From: Eoetvoesiella caeni | Lineage (GTDB): Bacteria; Pseudomonadota; Gammaproteobacteria; Burkholderiales; Burkholderiaceae_B | DNA length: 64,000 bases | Assembly (NCBI RefSeq): GCF_003315175.1 | Contig: NZ_QNRQ01000012.1 | Coordinates: 75,186 to 139,185, forward strand | Direction of reading: 5' to 3' | Part shown: one piece after another, positions 36,197-44,837 of the stretch | Layout of the letters: each line of letters opens with the position of its first letter | How positions within the stretch are numbered: the first letter of the stretch is position 1 | Notes under the pieces: generated by a model | Told to the model about the DNA's origin: nothing | The model's input: only the letters and a program-made list of their open reading frames with translations | The model's database searches: none | Position numbers and translations under genes: made by a program

Positions 36197-36934
36197 ATGA
36201 TTAACTGGTTCAAATTCTCATCACCCAAAACGTTTTACCCGCTTGCGGGAAAGCTCATTCCCTGGCTTGCCGCGATGGCAACCATGCTGGCGATTGCAGG
36301 GATGTATGTGGGCTTTTTCGTGGCGCCTACTGACGCGCAGCAAGGCGAGGGCTACCGCATTATCTTTTTGCATGTGCCCGTCTCGTGGATGTCCATGTTG
36401 ATCTACCTGGCCATGGCTTTCTGGGCTGCAGTCGGCTTGGCGTTCAATAGCCGGCTTTCAGCCATGATGGCATCGGCGCTCGCACCTACAGGCGCAATAT
36501 TCACCTTTCTGTCGCTCTGGACAGGCGCATTGTGGGGCAGGCCAATGTGGGGAACCTGGTGGGTATGGGATGCGCGTCTAACGTCCGAACTCATTCTTCT
36601 CTTTTTATATATTGGGTTTATGGCGCTCCAATCTGCCATCGACGAGCCGCGCCGCGCAGACAAGGCGGGGGCGGTGCTCGCACTCGTCGGCGTAGTCAAT
36701 ATTCCAATCATTTACTTCTCGGTGCAATGGTGGAACACGCTGCATCAAGGAGCTTCCGTCTCGCTGACCAAGGCACCTTCCATGGCGACGATCATGCTCG
36801 TGGGCATGCTGCTCATGGTCTTCGCTGCCTGGCTGTATTCAATGGCCATCACATTGGCGCGAGTCCGCTGCATCATCCTTGAGCGCGAGCAGCATGCCGA
36901 CTGGCTGTATCAATTGAAAGAGGTGAAACGATGA
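36197..36934 (+). CDS. ccmC: Haem export/attachment protein CcmC
   Basis: Inner-membrane protein of 245 aa that loads haem onto CcmE. The tryptophan-rich WWD motif is WGTWWVWDARLTSELIL and flanking His ligands are in FLHVPVSWMSM and QWWNTLHQGAS. I start at ATG 36197 (MINWFKFSSPKTFYPLAGKL); the longer open frame from 35822 runs through ccmB and is not used. Confidence 0.95.
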   Translation: MINWFKFSSPKTFYPLAGKLIPWLAAMATMLAIAGMYVGFFVAPTDAQQGEGYRIIFLHVPVSWMSMLIYLAMAFWAAVGLAFNSRLSAMMASALAPTGAIFTFLSLWTGALWGRPMWGTWWVWDARLTSELILLFLYIGFMALQSAIDEPRRADKAGAVLALVGVVNIPIIYFSVQWWNTLHQGASVSLTKAPSMATIMLVGMLLMVFAAWLYSMAITLARVRCIILEREQHADWLYQLKEVKR

Positions 36935-37125
36935 ACTGGACAAGTCCTGGAGAATTCTTTGCCATGGGAGGCTATAGCACATATGTCTGGGGATCGGTCC
37001 TGGTCAGCGCGGCCGCGCTTTGTGCCGAATGGTTTTTTCTTCGCGGGCGCCGCAAAGCAGCGCTATCGCACGTGAAGCGCGAATTAACTTTGCGAAAGGA
37101 GCATTCAGATGAAACCTCGACATAA
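36931..37125 (+). CDS. ccmD: Haem exporter accessory protein CcmD
   Basis: Small single-span membrane protein of 64 aa. The conserved start [20 protein letters not shown] and one helix ([19 protein letters not shown]) match CcmD, which helps release holo-CcmE from CcmABC. It overlaps ccmC by 4 bp and ccmE by 17 bp. Confidence 0.93.
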   Translation: MNWTSPGEFFAMGGYSTYVWGSVLVSAAALCAEWFFLRGRRKAALSHVKRELTLRKEHSDETST

Positions 37126-37552
37126 GCGGATCGCCCTCATTACCGGCGGCTTGGCCGCAATTGGCATTGCTACCGCACTCGTACTTAACGCGTTTCAAAG
37201 CAATCTGGTTTTCTTTTTCACTCCAACGCAAGTCAGTGCGGGCGAAGCGCCCGAGGCGCGTACGTTCCGTGTCGGAGGCATGGTGCAGACCGGCAGCGTG
37301 CAGCGTCAAAGCGACGGACTCATCGTGCAGTTTGTCGTCACTGACACGGCCAAGACGATTCCCGTCAGCTACTCGGGTATCCTGCCCGACCTGTTCAGCG
37401 AAGGCAAAGGCGTGGTGGCACAAGGGAAGCTCGACAAAAACGGCCTGTTCCATGCCGACGAAGTTCTTGCTAAGCACGACGAGAACTATATGCCGTCTGA
37501 AGCGCAACATGCGCTGGACCAGGCTGGCAAGACCATGAATGAGAGGCCTTGA
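37109..37552 (+). CDS. ccmE: Periplasmic haem chaperone CcmE
   Basis: Membrane-anchored haem carrier of 147 aa. A basic start and one helix ([20 protein letters not shown]) precede an OB-fold. The covalent haem ligand is His123 in [14 protein letters not shown]; the motif HxxxY is intact. It passes haem from CcmC to CcmF. Confidence 0.95.
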   Translation: MKPRHKRIALITGGLAAIGIATALVLNAFQSNLVFFFTPTQVSAGEAPEARTFRVGGMVQTGSVQRQSDGLIVQFVVTDTAKTIPVSYSGILPDLFSEGKGVVAQGKLDKNGLFHADEVLAKHDENYMPSEAQHALDQAGKTMNERP

Positions 37553-39519
37553 CGAAGATGATTCCGGAAATTGGCCATTTTTCCCTGATCGCCACCCTAT
37601 TCATCGCGCTCGCTCAAGGCGGCTTAGGCCTCATTGGAGCAGCGCAAGGTCATGCTGCCTGGATCGCCTTTGCACGGCCCGCGGCGCGTGCCCAGTTCCT
37701 GTTGGTGGTCGTAAGCTTCGCAAGCCTGACCTGGGCGTTTATTGCGAAGGACTTCTCTGTTGCTTACGTCGCAGAGAACTCCAATTCGCAGTTGCCTCTG
37801 ATGTACAGGATATCGGCCGTCTGGGGCGGGCATGAAGGCTCGCTCTTGCTCTGGATGCTGATGCAAACAGGTTGGGCTTACGCGGTCAGTCGATTTTCAA
37901 GACTGCTGCCTGACGCTATGGTCGCCCGCGTACTCGGCGTCCTCGGATTGGTTACCGTCGGATTCTTGCTATTTGTGCTGCTGACTTCCAACCCGTTCGA
38001 ACGACTCACGCCAGCCCCTATCGACGGTTTGGATTTGAACCCTCTTTTACAGGATGTCGGCCTGATCTTCCACCCGCCATTACTCTACATGGGATACGTC
38101 GGTTTCTCTGTAGCCTTCGCGTTTGCGATCGCGGCGTTGCTGGCGGGCCAGCTCGATTCAACCTGGGCGCGTTGGTCCCGCCCTTGGGCTACCGCTGCAT
38201 GGCTGTTCTTAACACTGGGGATAGCGCTCGGAAGTTGGTGGGCCTATTACGAGCTAGGTTGGGGGGGATGGTGGTTCTGGGACCCTGTCGAAAACTCTTC
38301 GTTTATCCCCTGGCTGGTCGGCACAGCCCTGATTCATTCTTTGGCGGTGACTGAAAAGCGGGCAAGCTTCAAGAACTGGACGGTCTTGCTTGCCATCAGC
38401 ACGTTTTCGTTCTCCCTGCTCGGTGCTTTCCTCGTGCGCTCGGGCGTACTGACATCGGTACACACATTTGCCACAGATCCCCGCCGAGGCGTATTCATAC
38501 TAATGCTGTTTGCTGTGGTCGTTGGCTCATCCCTATTTCTATTCGCGCTACGCGCTCCGAAAGTCGGGATGGGGGGGCGGTTCGCGGCAATATCAAGGGA
38601 ATCACTGCTACTGGTAAATAACGTAGTACTTGCAGTTGCCACCGGCGCTGTCCTTCTCGGGACCCTGTATCCGCTGTTCATTGACGCGCTGGGCCTGGGT
38701 AAGCTCTCTGTGGGGCCACCATACTTCAATGCAGTCTTCATCCCGTTGATGATACCCGCGCTTATCCTAATAGCCGTGGGGCCGGTCGCCAACTGGAAGA
38801 CCGCAAAACTCGGCGCAATGGCCAAACACCTACGCCTTCCAGCAGTCGTTGCACTCGTGGTCGGCTTGGTCACCCCATTTCTACTGGGTCGCTGGTCGAT
38901 CTTCATTGCACTTGGCATTACGCTGGCGGCCTGGATCGCTGCCTCAGTGCTTACGGGCGTTCTTGAGCGCATGCGTGCCACGCGTAGCGGTTTGCTGGCG
39001 CAGCCGCGTAGTTGGCTGGGCATGCACATGGCACATCTGGGCATCGCTGTATTCGTCGTTGGCGTCACGCTTGTGACAGGTTACGAGACCGAACAGGACA
39101 TCCGCATGATGCCGGGAGACTCCGTGAGCGCAGGTGGCTATGACCTTACCTTTTTGGGGGTCCGAAATGCCCAAGGTCCCAACTACATGGCAGAAGTGGG
39201 CGACATCGAGCTTTCACGAAACGGCCAGGTGCTGCGCACCTTGCATCCTGAGAAGCGCACGTACACATCCTCGCCGATGCCGATGACCGAAGCGGCCATT
39301 GATGCAAACGGGTTGCGCCACGTCTACGCAGCACTCGGAGAACCGCTTGGCGACGGCGCCTGGAGTGTGCGCGTTTACTACAAGCCTTTCGTGGATTGGA
39401 TTTGGGCTGGGTGCATCCTCATGGCTCTTGGCGGACTGTTGGCCATTAGTGATCGCCGTTATCGGCTCAAGCGGCGTAATCGACGGACGGCCGCGCCATC
39501 ACAGAGGACATCGCCATGA
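37549..39519 (+). CDS. ccmF: Cytochrome c haem lyase subunit CcmF
   Basis: Large inner-membrane component of the haem ligation complex, 656 aa with about 15 membrane spans. The WWD domain reads [16 protein letters not shown] and haem-ligand His are in [13 protein letters not shown] and [10 protein letters not shown] periplasmic domain lies near the C-terminus. Full length and no frame problems; it overlaps ccmE and ccmG by 4 bp each. Confidence 0.96.
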   Translation: MTKMIPEIGHFSLIATLFIALAQGGLGLIGAAQGHAAWIAFARPAARAQFLLVVVSFASLTWAFIAKDFSVAYVAENSNSQLPLMYRISAVWGGHEGSLLLWMLMQTGWAYAVSRFSRLLPDAMVARVLGVLGLVTVGFLLFVLLTSNPFERLTPAPIDGLDLNPLLQDVGLIFHPPLLYMGYVGFSVAFAFAIAALLAGQLDSTWARWSRPWATAAWLFLTLGIALGSWWAYYELGWGGWWFWDPVENSSFIPWLVGTALIHSLAVTEKRASFKNWTVLLAISTFSFSLLGAFLVRSGVLTSVHTFATDPRRGVFILMLFAVVVGSSLFLFALRAPKVGMGGRFAAISRESLLLVNNVVLAVATGAVLLGTLYPLFIDALGLGKLSVGPPYFNAVFIPLMIPALILIAVGPVANWKTAKLGAMAKHLRLPAVVALVVGLVTPFLLGRWSIFIALGITLAAWIAASVLTGVLERMRATRSGLLAQPRSWLGMHMAHLGIAVFVVGVTLVTGYETEQDIRMMPGDSVSAGGYDLTFLGVRNAQGPNYMAEVGDIELSRNGQVLRTLHPEKRTYTSSPMPMTEAAIDANGLRHVYAALGEPLGDGAWSVRVYYKPFVDWIWAGCILMALGGLLAISDRRYRLKRRNRRTAAPSQRTSP

Positions 39520-40034
39520 ATCGTTTCTTATGGCCTCTCCTTGGGTTCCTTGTCTTAATCGGTTTTCTGGCTTTGGGCCTGACCCTTAAACCCAGCGAAG
39601 TACCATCACCCTTTATCGATAAGCCCGCACCCGGGTTTACTCTGCCTCAGCTCGCAGCACCTGAGAAGACGTTCTCCCCGGAACAAATGAAAGGCCAAGT
39701 TTGGCTGTTGAACATCTGGGCCTCGTGGTGTTATGCCTGTCTTCAAGAGCACCCAGTCATTACAGATCTGGCACGAAGCGTCCCTATTGTAGGCCTCAAT
39801 TACAAGGATAAACGCGACGAAGCGATTGCTTGGCTCGAACGCTATGGCAACGGATATATCGTCTCTGCATCGGATACAGACGGACGCGTAGGCATCAACT
39901 ACGGCGTGTACGGGGTTCCGGAAACCTTCGTCATCGATAAGGCCGGATTCATTCGCTACAAGCATATTGGCGCTGTGGATGAAAAGACTGCACGCGATAC
40001 GCTTTTACCGCTGATACGGGAGCTCAACCGATGA
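39516..40034 (+). CDS. ccmG: Thiol:disulfide interchange protein CcmG (DsbE)
   Basis: Periplasmic membrane-tethered thioredoxin of 172 aa that reduces apocytochrome or CcmH. An N-terminal anchor (FLWPLLGFLVLIGFLALGL) is followed by the thioredoxin fold with active site WASWCYACLQEHP and the GVYGVPETFVIDKAG cis-Pro loop. The redox pair CYAC differs from the more common CVPC or CPTC. DsbD encoded nearby is its likely reductant. Confidence 0.95.
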   Translation: MNRFLWPLLGFLVLIGFLALGLTLKPSEVPSPFIDKPAPGFTLPQLAAPEKTFSPEQMKGQVWLLNIWASWCYACLQEHPVITDLARSVPIVGLNYKDKRDEAIAWLERYGNGYIVSASDTDGRVGINYGVYGVPETFVIDKAGFIRYKHIGAVDEKTARDTLLPLIRELNR

Positions 40035-40477
40035 AACGATGGTGGCTTATCCTGTTGTGCGCTGTGATCTCCGCACCAGTCTGGGCAGCGGACCGCGCGG
40101 CGGAAGAGCGAATGCTTAACATTGCCTCAGAGTTGCGGTGCCTGGTATGCCAGAACGAGTCTATCGCCGCCTCCCGCGCCGATCTTGCCGTGGACTTACG
40201 CCAACAAATACGCGAACAAATCCACGCGGGTCAAACTGATCAGGAAATCAGGGCATATATGGTTGATCGTTACGGTGATTTCATCCTCTATCGACCGCCA
40301 TTGCAGGCCACAACAATACTGCTTTGGTTCGGGCCCTTGCTGCTTCTTGTATTCGGCTTACTTGTGCTCACACTGACACTACGACACCGCATGCGCAGCA
40401 TGACTGACAGATTACTAAGCGACGAAGAACGCAAACGGGCCGAGGCGCTGCTGAAGCTCAACAATATCCCGGATTGA
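40031..40477 (+). CDS. ccmH: Cytochrome c maturation protein CcmH
   Basis: Periplasmic thiol protein of 148 aa that holds apocytochrome cysteines reduced. Signal peptide (WWLILLCAVISAPVWAA), redox motif LRCLVCQNESIAASRADLA, then one membrane helix (TILLWFGPLLLLVFGLLVL). This is the short CcmH form; the TPR part is a separate gene (ccmI). Confidence 0.95.
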   Translation: MKRWWLILLCAVISAPVWAADRAAEERMLNIASELRCLVCQNESIAASRADLAVDLRQQIREQIHAGQTDQEIRAYMVDRYGDFILYRPPLQATTILLWFGPLLLLVFGLLVLTLTLRHRMRSMTDRLLSDEERKRAEALLKLNNIPD

Positions 40478-40479
40478 CT

Positions 40480-41352
40480 ATGAATTTTCCCTTTATCATC
40501 ATCGCAGCCTTGCTAATCGGCGGTGCCACTCTGTGGCTCTGTGCGGTCCTTTGGCGAGGTCCTAAGCAGGTGAACCGCGTAGAGCACGGCGGCGTGAATA
40601 CCGCCGTGCTGCGCGACCAATGGGCCGAGCTTGAGCGGGACCACGCCCATGGCACTATTTCGGCCAATGATTTGGCTGAGGCCAGAGCCGACTTGCAACG
40701 ACGCGCTTTGGACGAAGCGGAATCATCGAAAGCGGGTTCAGCTACCAACGCCGGAAGCAGGCACGCCGCCATAGCGCTTGCCATTGTGCTGCCTATCGCG
40801 GCGACGCTGACCTATCTGTACTTAGGAAATCCTGCCGCGATAAGCCCGTCGTCGGCTCCAGGCACCAGTGTGATCACGCAAGCGGATGTGCAGGCCATGG
40901 TAGCTTCTCTGGAGCAGCGACTCAAACAGAATCCCGACGATTCGACAGGCTGGCTCATGTTGGCTCGCTCTTACCGCCATTTTGGACGATACGAAGAAGC
41001 TGCCAACGCATTCTCAAATGCCAACAATCTCGTCCAGACCGATCCATTGGCATTGGCAGAATATGCGGAGACACTTGCACGAACACGAAGCTCGGGCTTT
41101 GAGGGAGAACCGACCCGGTTGCTTGAGCGCGCCTTGTCGCTCAGCCCTGAGGCACCGATGCCCCTAACACTTGCTGGTGCGGCGGCCATGCAACGTGAAG
41201 ACTATCCTGCGGCCATTAATTACTGGGGTCGACTACTGGAAGTGCTTCCACCTGATTCGGATGCAGCAAGAGTGGTTTCGGAGAGTATCGAACACGCACG
41301 AAAAAAACAGCAGGCTGACCAGGCCCGCGGGTCAGCTACCGACGTCCCGTAG
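40480..41352 (+). CDS. ccmI: Cytochrome c maturation protein CcmI
   Basis: Apocytochrome chaperone of 290 aa. Start ATG 40480 follows the ccmH stop (40475-40477) by two bases. One helix lies at the N-terminus and another near residue 95 (AIALAIVLPIAATLTYLYL). TPR repeats follow in the periplasm (NPDDSTGWLMLARSYRHFGR, YEEAANAFSNANNLVQTDPL). It ends the ccm operon; the next gene converges on it. Confidence 0.93.
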   Translation: MNFPFIIIAALLIGGATLWLCAVLWRGPKQVNRVEHGGVNTAVLRDQWAELERDHAHGTISANDLAEARADLQRRALDEAESSKAGSATNAGSRHAAIALAIVLPIAATLTYLYLGNPAAISPSSAPGTSVITQADVQAMVASLEQRLKQNPDDSTGWLMLARSYRHFGRYEEAANAFSNANNLVQTDPLALAEYAETLARTRSSGFEGEPTRLLERALSLSPEAPMPLTLAGAAAMQREDYPAAINYWGRLLEVLPPDSDAARVVSESIEHARKKQQADQARGSATDVP

Positions 41353-41374
41353 TAGCTGACCGGTAGATTACGCC

Positions 41375-42430
41375 TTATGGGAGGGCGCGATAAGTGATGC
41401 CGTTTGGAGCAGGGCCGACCTTATAGGTCCCGACAACTGCCTGCGTGCTCGTGTCGATGGCGCTCACGGTATCGGCCTTGTTGTTCGTAATGAACACCAA
41501 CTTGCCATCATCGCTCGCCACCACCCCGTGCGCGCCCATATCCGTCGTTACCGTATCGACAACGCGCTGTGTCCCGATATCGATTACCGACACCGTATTA
41601 TCGGGATTGCTGTCACTGCCTTGATTGGCCACGTACATTTTGCTGCCGTCGGGCGTGGAAAAAATCTGGATCGGGTTGCGCCCCACTTGGATATTACCGG
41701 CGACTTTCCGAGTGCTCGTATCGATGACCGCGACACTATTCTCATCACGCAGAGACACATAGACCTGTGCCCCATCGGGTGTAAAAGCCACCTGAACCGG
41801 CGCTTTACCCACAGGGATACGTGCAGATTCTTTCAGATTCTCCGCGTCGATTACTGACACGCTATTGTCAGTAACGTTCGCTACGTATAGCTCACGCCCA
41901 TCCGGGCTGAGACGCAAACCATGAGGATAACTGCCGGTAGGAATTTCGGCGACAACCGCTTTCCGGCTGATATCGACTACCGTTACCCGATTCGTATCAG
42001 CATTGGTTATATAGGCAAGGTCGCCGCTCTTGCTGGTGACGACATGGGCAGGATGGTCGCCGGAGGGCAGCGTCGCGATTAGTTCCCCTGGCTGGTTTGC
42101 ATCCAAAAGCACCAGGCCCGCCTGACTGCCGTGGCCGTGCGTGGCGGCTGAAGCCGTTGGCTCGCTCTTTTCGCCACCATGGCCTCCATGGCCACTGGAA
42201 GGCGTGCCAACGGCTAGGAGAAGTTTTCCATTGGGCGATATTTGGACGTTATGGGGCACCACGGGTATATCCACCGTACGGACTTCGCCCGAACTTAGTG
42301 TGATCACGCTGATGGAGCCATCGCCCTCATTAGCGCTATAAACGACTCCATTGGCTAGCGAAGCTGCATTCGCCACTCCTATGGTCGCGGCAAGAACAAC
42401 TGTAATCAAGCTAACGCGGAACTTCTGCAT
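41375..42430 (-). CDS. YVTN/YncE-like beta-propeller periplasmic protein
   Basis: Secreted seven-bladed propeller of about 351 aa. Signal peptide MQKFRVSLITVVLAATIGVA (start ATG 42430, GGAG 6 bp upstream; the frame extends to 42487 without a second site). Repeats of about 42 residues carry the YVTN-type pattern (LAYITNADTNRVTVVDISRK, LYVANVTDNSVSVIDAENLK, VYVSLRDENSVAVIDTSTRK). A His/Gly-rich loop (SSGHGGHGGEKS) may bind metal. It follows DUF2933 by 96 bp in the same direction. Function is unknown; YncE of E. coli binds DNA and is iron regulated. Confidence 0.85.
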   Translation of the reverse strand: MQKFRVSLITVVLAATIGVANAASLANGVVYSANEGDGSISVITLSSGEVRTVDIPVVPHNVQISPNGKLLLAVGTPSSGHGGHGGEKSEPTASAATHGHGSQAGLVLLDANQPGELIATLPSGDHPAHVVTSKSGDLAYITNADTNRVTVVDISRKAVVAEIPTGSYPHGLRLSPDGRELYVANVTDNSVSVIDAENLKESARIPVGKAPVQVAFTPDGAQVYVSLRDENSVAVIDTSTRKVAGNIQVGRNPIQIFSTPDGSKMYVANQGSDSNPDNTVSVIDIGTQRVVDTVTTDMGAHGVVASDDGKLVFITNNKADTVSAIDTSTQAVVGTYKVGPAPNGITYRALP

Positions 42431-42526
42431 TTTCATCTCCAGAATGGAAGCAGGTGGTTTTGGGCGCAGGAACGGCCCAAAAGGCATGTTGGACTCTGTT
42501 AAACAACCGTCGACGAACCGGCCTCT

Positions 42527-42787
42527 TCAATGCCGTTCATCAAGAATGTTTTTCGTATCGGGTTGCGGCGCCCGTCGTGCTTCGGGGTTCCTGACGTCTT
42601 GTTCTTTGTGGCAAGACTGCATGCCTTTCATCATGAAGAACATCATCACGGGACAAATCAGGAAGAACAATGCTGGCGCCAAGGCAGTGATCAACTCACG
42701 GGCGGCGGGAAAAGTGGCATAGGCAACAGCGACCACAGCGGCCAAGCCAACCCCCGCTTTCAGCATCATCTTGATATCGCATTTCAT
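42527..42787 (-). CDS. DUF2933 family small membrane protein
   Basis: Protein of 86 aa (MKCDIKMMLKAGVGLAAVVA...) with two hydrophobic segments and a Cys/Met-rich loop (FFLICPVMMFFMMKGMQSCH) that could bind copper. I use ATG 42787, which has AAGGAG 8 bp upstream. DUF2933 proteins recur next to copper genes in proteobacteria but have no assigned function. CopR-type box 4 lies about 106 bp upstream. Confidence 0.8.
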   Translation of the reverse strand: MKCDIKMMLKAGVGLAAVVAVAYATFPAARELITALAPALFFLICPVMMFFMMKGMQSCHKEQDVRNPEARRAPQPDTKNILDERH

Positions 42788-42892
42788 AGTGTTCTCCTTG
42801 TGCGAGTTACGCTGAACTCTCAGCATGGCCAACGTGGTGCGACCATTAGAAGAACTGTAGTCGGGTGACCCTGTCGGACGCGTTGCGGGCCG

Positions 42893-42908
42893 ATTACATA
42901 TTTGTCAT
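42893..42908. promoter_or_regulatory. CopR-type box 4 (DUF2933-YncE promoter)
   Basis: ATTACATATTTGTCAT, one base from a perfect palindrome, 106 bp before DUF2933 on the minus strand and 205 bp before copZ. DUF2933 is the likelier target because copZ has its own CueR-type promoter. The gap 42788-43112 holds no gene. Confidence 0.75.
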
Positions 42909-43044
42909 CTATCGCAGGCGCGGACGAATGAAATAGTTTGTGTCCGTGTGCTCGGCAAGGTTGTCAATGCTTGCGGTGGATGCGTCCCAATCGGAGACGA
43001 GTCGGAATTTTTACAAAGGCCGGAAAATACGAGTACGTCTTGTG

Positions 43045-43075
43045 TTGACCTTGCCATGATGGGAAGGTTTATCGT
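43045..43075 (+). promoter_or_regulatory. CueR-type promoter/operator for copZ
   Basis: A -35 TTGACC (43045-43050) and a possible -10 TATCGT (43070-43075) are 19 bp apart, the long spacing used by MerR-family activators. The spacer carries an inverted repeat, ACCTTGCC-ATGAT-GGGAAGGT with 7 of 8 base pairs, at 43048-43068, as in CueR operators. No CueR gene is in the window, so a chromosomal one would have to act here. Confidence 0.7.
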
Positions 43076-43112
43076 ACGGGTATTCAACCACGAACAAAGA
43101 GAAGGCACGTCA

Positions 43113-43313
43113 ATGGTCAATTTTCAGGTAAATGACATGACTTGCGGTCACTGCGCGGGCACTATACGAGCCGCAATAATCGCCGCCACTCCGCAGGCGG
43201 ACATTGAGGTGGACCTCTCCGCACGTCGAGTAGCCGTGGAAGGCGTTACAGACATAGACGCGGTCGAGCGCGCCATTCGTGAGGCCGGTTACACCCCCGA
43301 GCGCCAGCCATAG
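43113..43313 (+). CDS. copZ: CopZ-like heavy-metal-associated (HMA) chaperone
   Basis: Cytoplasmic copper chaperone of 66 aa with the HMA motif DMTCGHCAGTIR (MxCxxC) and the ferredoxin-like fold. The start is ATG 43113 (MVNFQVNDMTCGHC); the longer frame from 42948 runs through the promoter. It would hand Cu(I) to the ATPase at 21146-23491, which lacks HMA domains of its own. Confidence 0.93.
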   Translation: MVNFQVNDMTCGHCAGTIRAAIIAATPQADIEVDLSARRVAVEGVTDIDAVERAIREAGYTPERQP

Positions 43314-43398
43314 CAGCGGCAGCGCATTAATGCGTTCTGATCTTACCGGCTGCGGTTGCGCTATCCTTGAAGAACAACCGCAGCGATTCGCGGATTCC

Positions 43399-43734
43399 TC
43401 AGGCCACCTGGGCCATCCGCCTGCATTCTTCGGCGCACCTACGGCAAGCTTCCGCGCAACGTTGGCAATGATCCATTGAATGTTTTGCACATTCTTCGCC
43501 GCATGCTTCGCAGATCTCTGCGCACACTCGACAAATCGCCTGGGCGAATTCACTGCCTCGTGCCATGTAGCTGGCTGCCACGCGACAAATCTGTGCACAA
43601 TCCATGTCCAGCTTTATGCACCGAGTCATGCTTTTTACGTCTTGTTCCTGTAGGCACGAGACCGAGCAATGTTCGCACTCTGTCGCGCAGGCATAACATG
43701 CGTCGATGCATAATTGAAATTTTTCATGGGCCAT
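43399..43734 (-). CDS. Four-helix-bundle Cys-rich copper-binding protein (DUF326/Csp type)
   Basis: Protein of 111 aa with 16 or more Cys on helices (CIDACYACATECEHCSVSCL, AICRVCAEICEACGEECAKH), the pattern of copper storage proteins and DUF326. No signal peptide is present from ATG 43734, which has GGAG 6 bp upstream, so a cytoplasmic Cu(I) store is likely. The longer frame from 43875 lacks support. It converges on copZ and faces CopR-type box 5. Confidence 0.88.
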   Translation of the reverse strand: MAHEKFQLCIDACYACATECEHCSVSCLQEQDVKSMTRCIKLDMDCAQICRVAASYMARGSEFAQAICRVCAEICEACGEECAKHSMDHCQRCAEACRRCAEECRRMAQVA

Positions 43735-43873
43735 ATTTATCTCCATTGGAATGAAAATTGAAGGTGAATCGTGAGGCGGCATCACGCCGCCACACGAGAA
43801 CCAGCAACCCCTAGGCCCCAGCGGCATCTTTAGCTGCGTCACCGCTATTCCAACAAGCTGCAACAATTTCATC

Positions 43874-43889
43874 ATTACATATTTGTAAT
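43874..43889. promoter_or_regulatory. CopR-type box 5 (four-helix protein / methyltransferase-copRS)
   Basis: ATTACATATTTGTAAT, perfect palindrome, in the 233-bp divergent gap. It lies 140 bp before the Cys-rich protein gene and 79 bp before the methyltransferase that leads into copRS, which would make the two-component system self-regulated. Confidence 0.78.
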
Positions 43890-43967
43890 CTTCGCGTCAT
43901 GTAGTTGTCGGCAAGCGTACTCTAGACTGTGAGCTTCCTTCGTCCATCGATCCCCCGATTTATCCCT

Positions 43968-44783
43968 ATGAGCCTTCAGCCCGCCCTTAGTCCAGCAGAA
44001 ACTTATGAGAATTATCTTGGCCGCAACATTGCGGATCCGTGGACGCGCGTGCTGCTGGCGCATGTTGCGCCGCAACCCGGGGAACGCGTGTTGGATCTCG
44101 CCTGCGGCACAGGCAGCGTTGCTCGACAAGTTGCCCCGCTCGTTGGTGAAAGCGGGCACATCGTTGCATTGGATGTAAACGCCGAAATGCTAGCCGTCGG
44201 CATGGCGCAACCTGTGCCCCAAGGCGCCACCATAGATTGGCGCGAGGGCGATGCAACAAATCTCGAACTTCGTGAGCAGGAGTTCGATCTCGTGCTCTGC
44301 CAGCAAGGACTCCAGTTTTTTTCCGATCGTGCTGAGGCGCTACACGGAATGCGCCGTGTCCTGCGCGAATCTGGAAGGGTTGGCATCAGCGTTTGGCAGT
44401 CGCTTCATCGTCATCCTTTGTACGAGGCTCTGTTCATCGCAACTGCGCGCCATCTCAATATCGCCGTCACGGATGTCGACATCGCTTTCTCGCTATCCGA
44501 CTCCGACGCGCTGTACCGATTACTTGAGTCCGCAGGGTTTCAGGATGTCGAAGTACGTACATCAGCGCTGGACATCCGCTTGCCAGACGCCAAGCGGTTC
44601 GTCGACATGTCAATAGCCGGAGCAGCCACGTCCGTGCCGGCCTTCACGCGAATGGCGCCGATCGAACGCGCCGTCCTCATGAACGCCATAAAAGACGAGA
44701 CGCAGGGAGCTGTGCAAACCTTCCAGCACGGTGATTCTCTCGTCTTTCCGATGGAGACGAATATTGCGACTGCAAAGCGATGA
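43968..44783 (+). CDS. Class I SAM-dependent methyltransferase
   Basis: Cytoplasmic methyltransferase of 271 aa. Motif I is VLDLACGTGSVARQVA, followed by the acidic end of strand 2 (VALDVNAEMLAVG) and DLVLCQQGLQFF after strand 4, resembling UbiE/Methyltransf_11 enzymes. I start at ATG 43968 (MSLQPALSPAETYENYLG). It lies 54 bp before copR on the same strand, downstream of CopR-type box 5. The substrate is unknown; a link with metal response is by context only. Confidence 0.85.
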   Translation: MSLQPALSPAETYENYLGRNIADPWTRVLLAHVAPQPGERVLDLACGTGSVARQVAPLVGESGHIVALDVNAEMLAVGMAQPVPQGATIDWREGDATNLELREQEFDLVLCQQGLQFFSDRAEALHGMRRVLRESGRVGISVWQSLHRHPLYEALFIATARHLNIAVTDVDIAFSLSDSDALYRLLESAGFQDVEVRTSALDIRLPDAKRFVDMSIAGAATSVPAFTRMAPIERAVLMNAIKDETQGAVQTFQHGDSLVFPMETNIATAKR

Positions 44784-44837
44784 CGTCCACGGCGATTTTT
44801 TCCACGAACCACGACCAAGAACCTGAAGAAGACAGCC

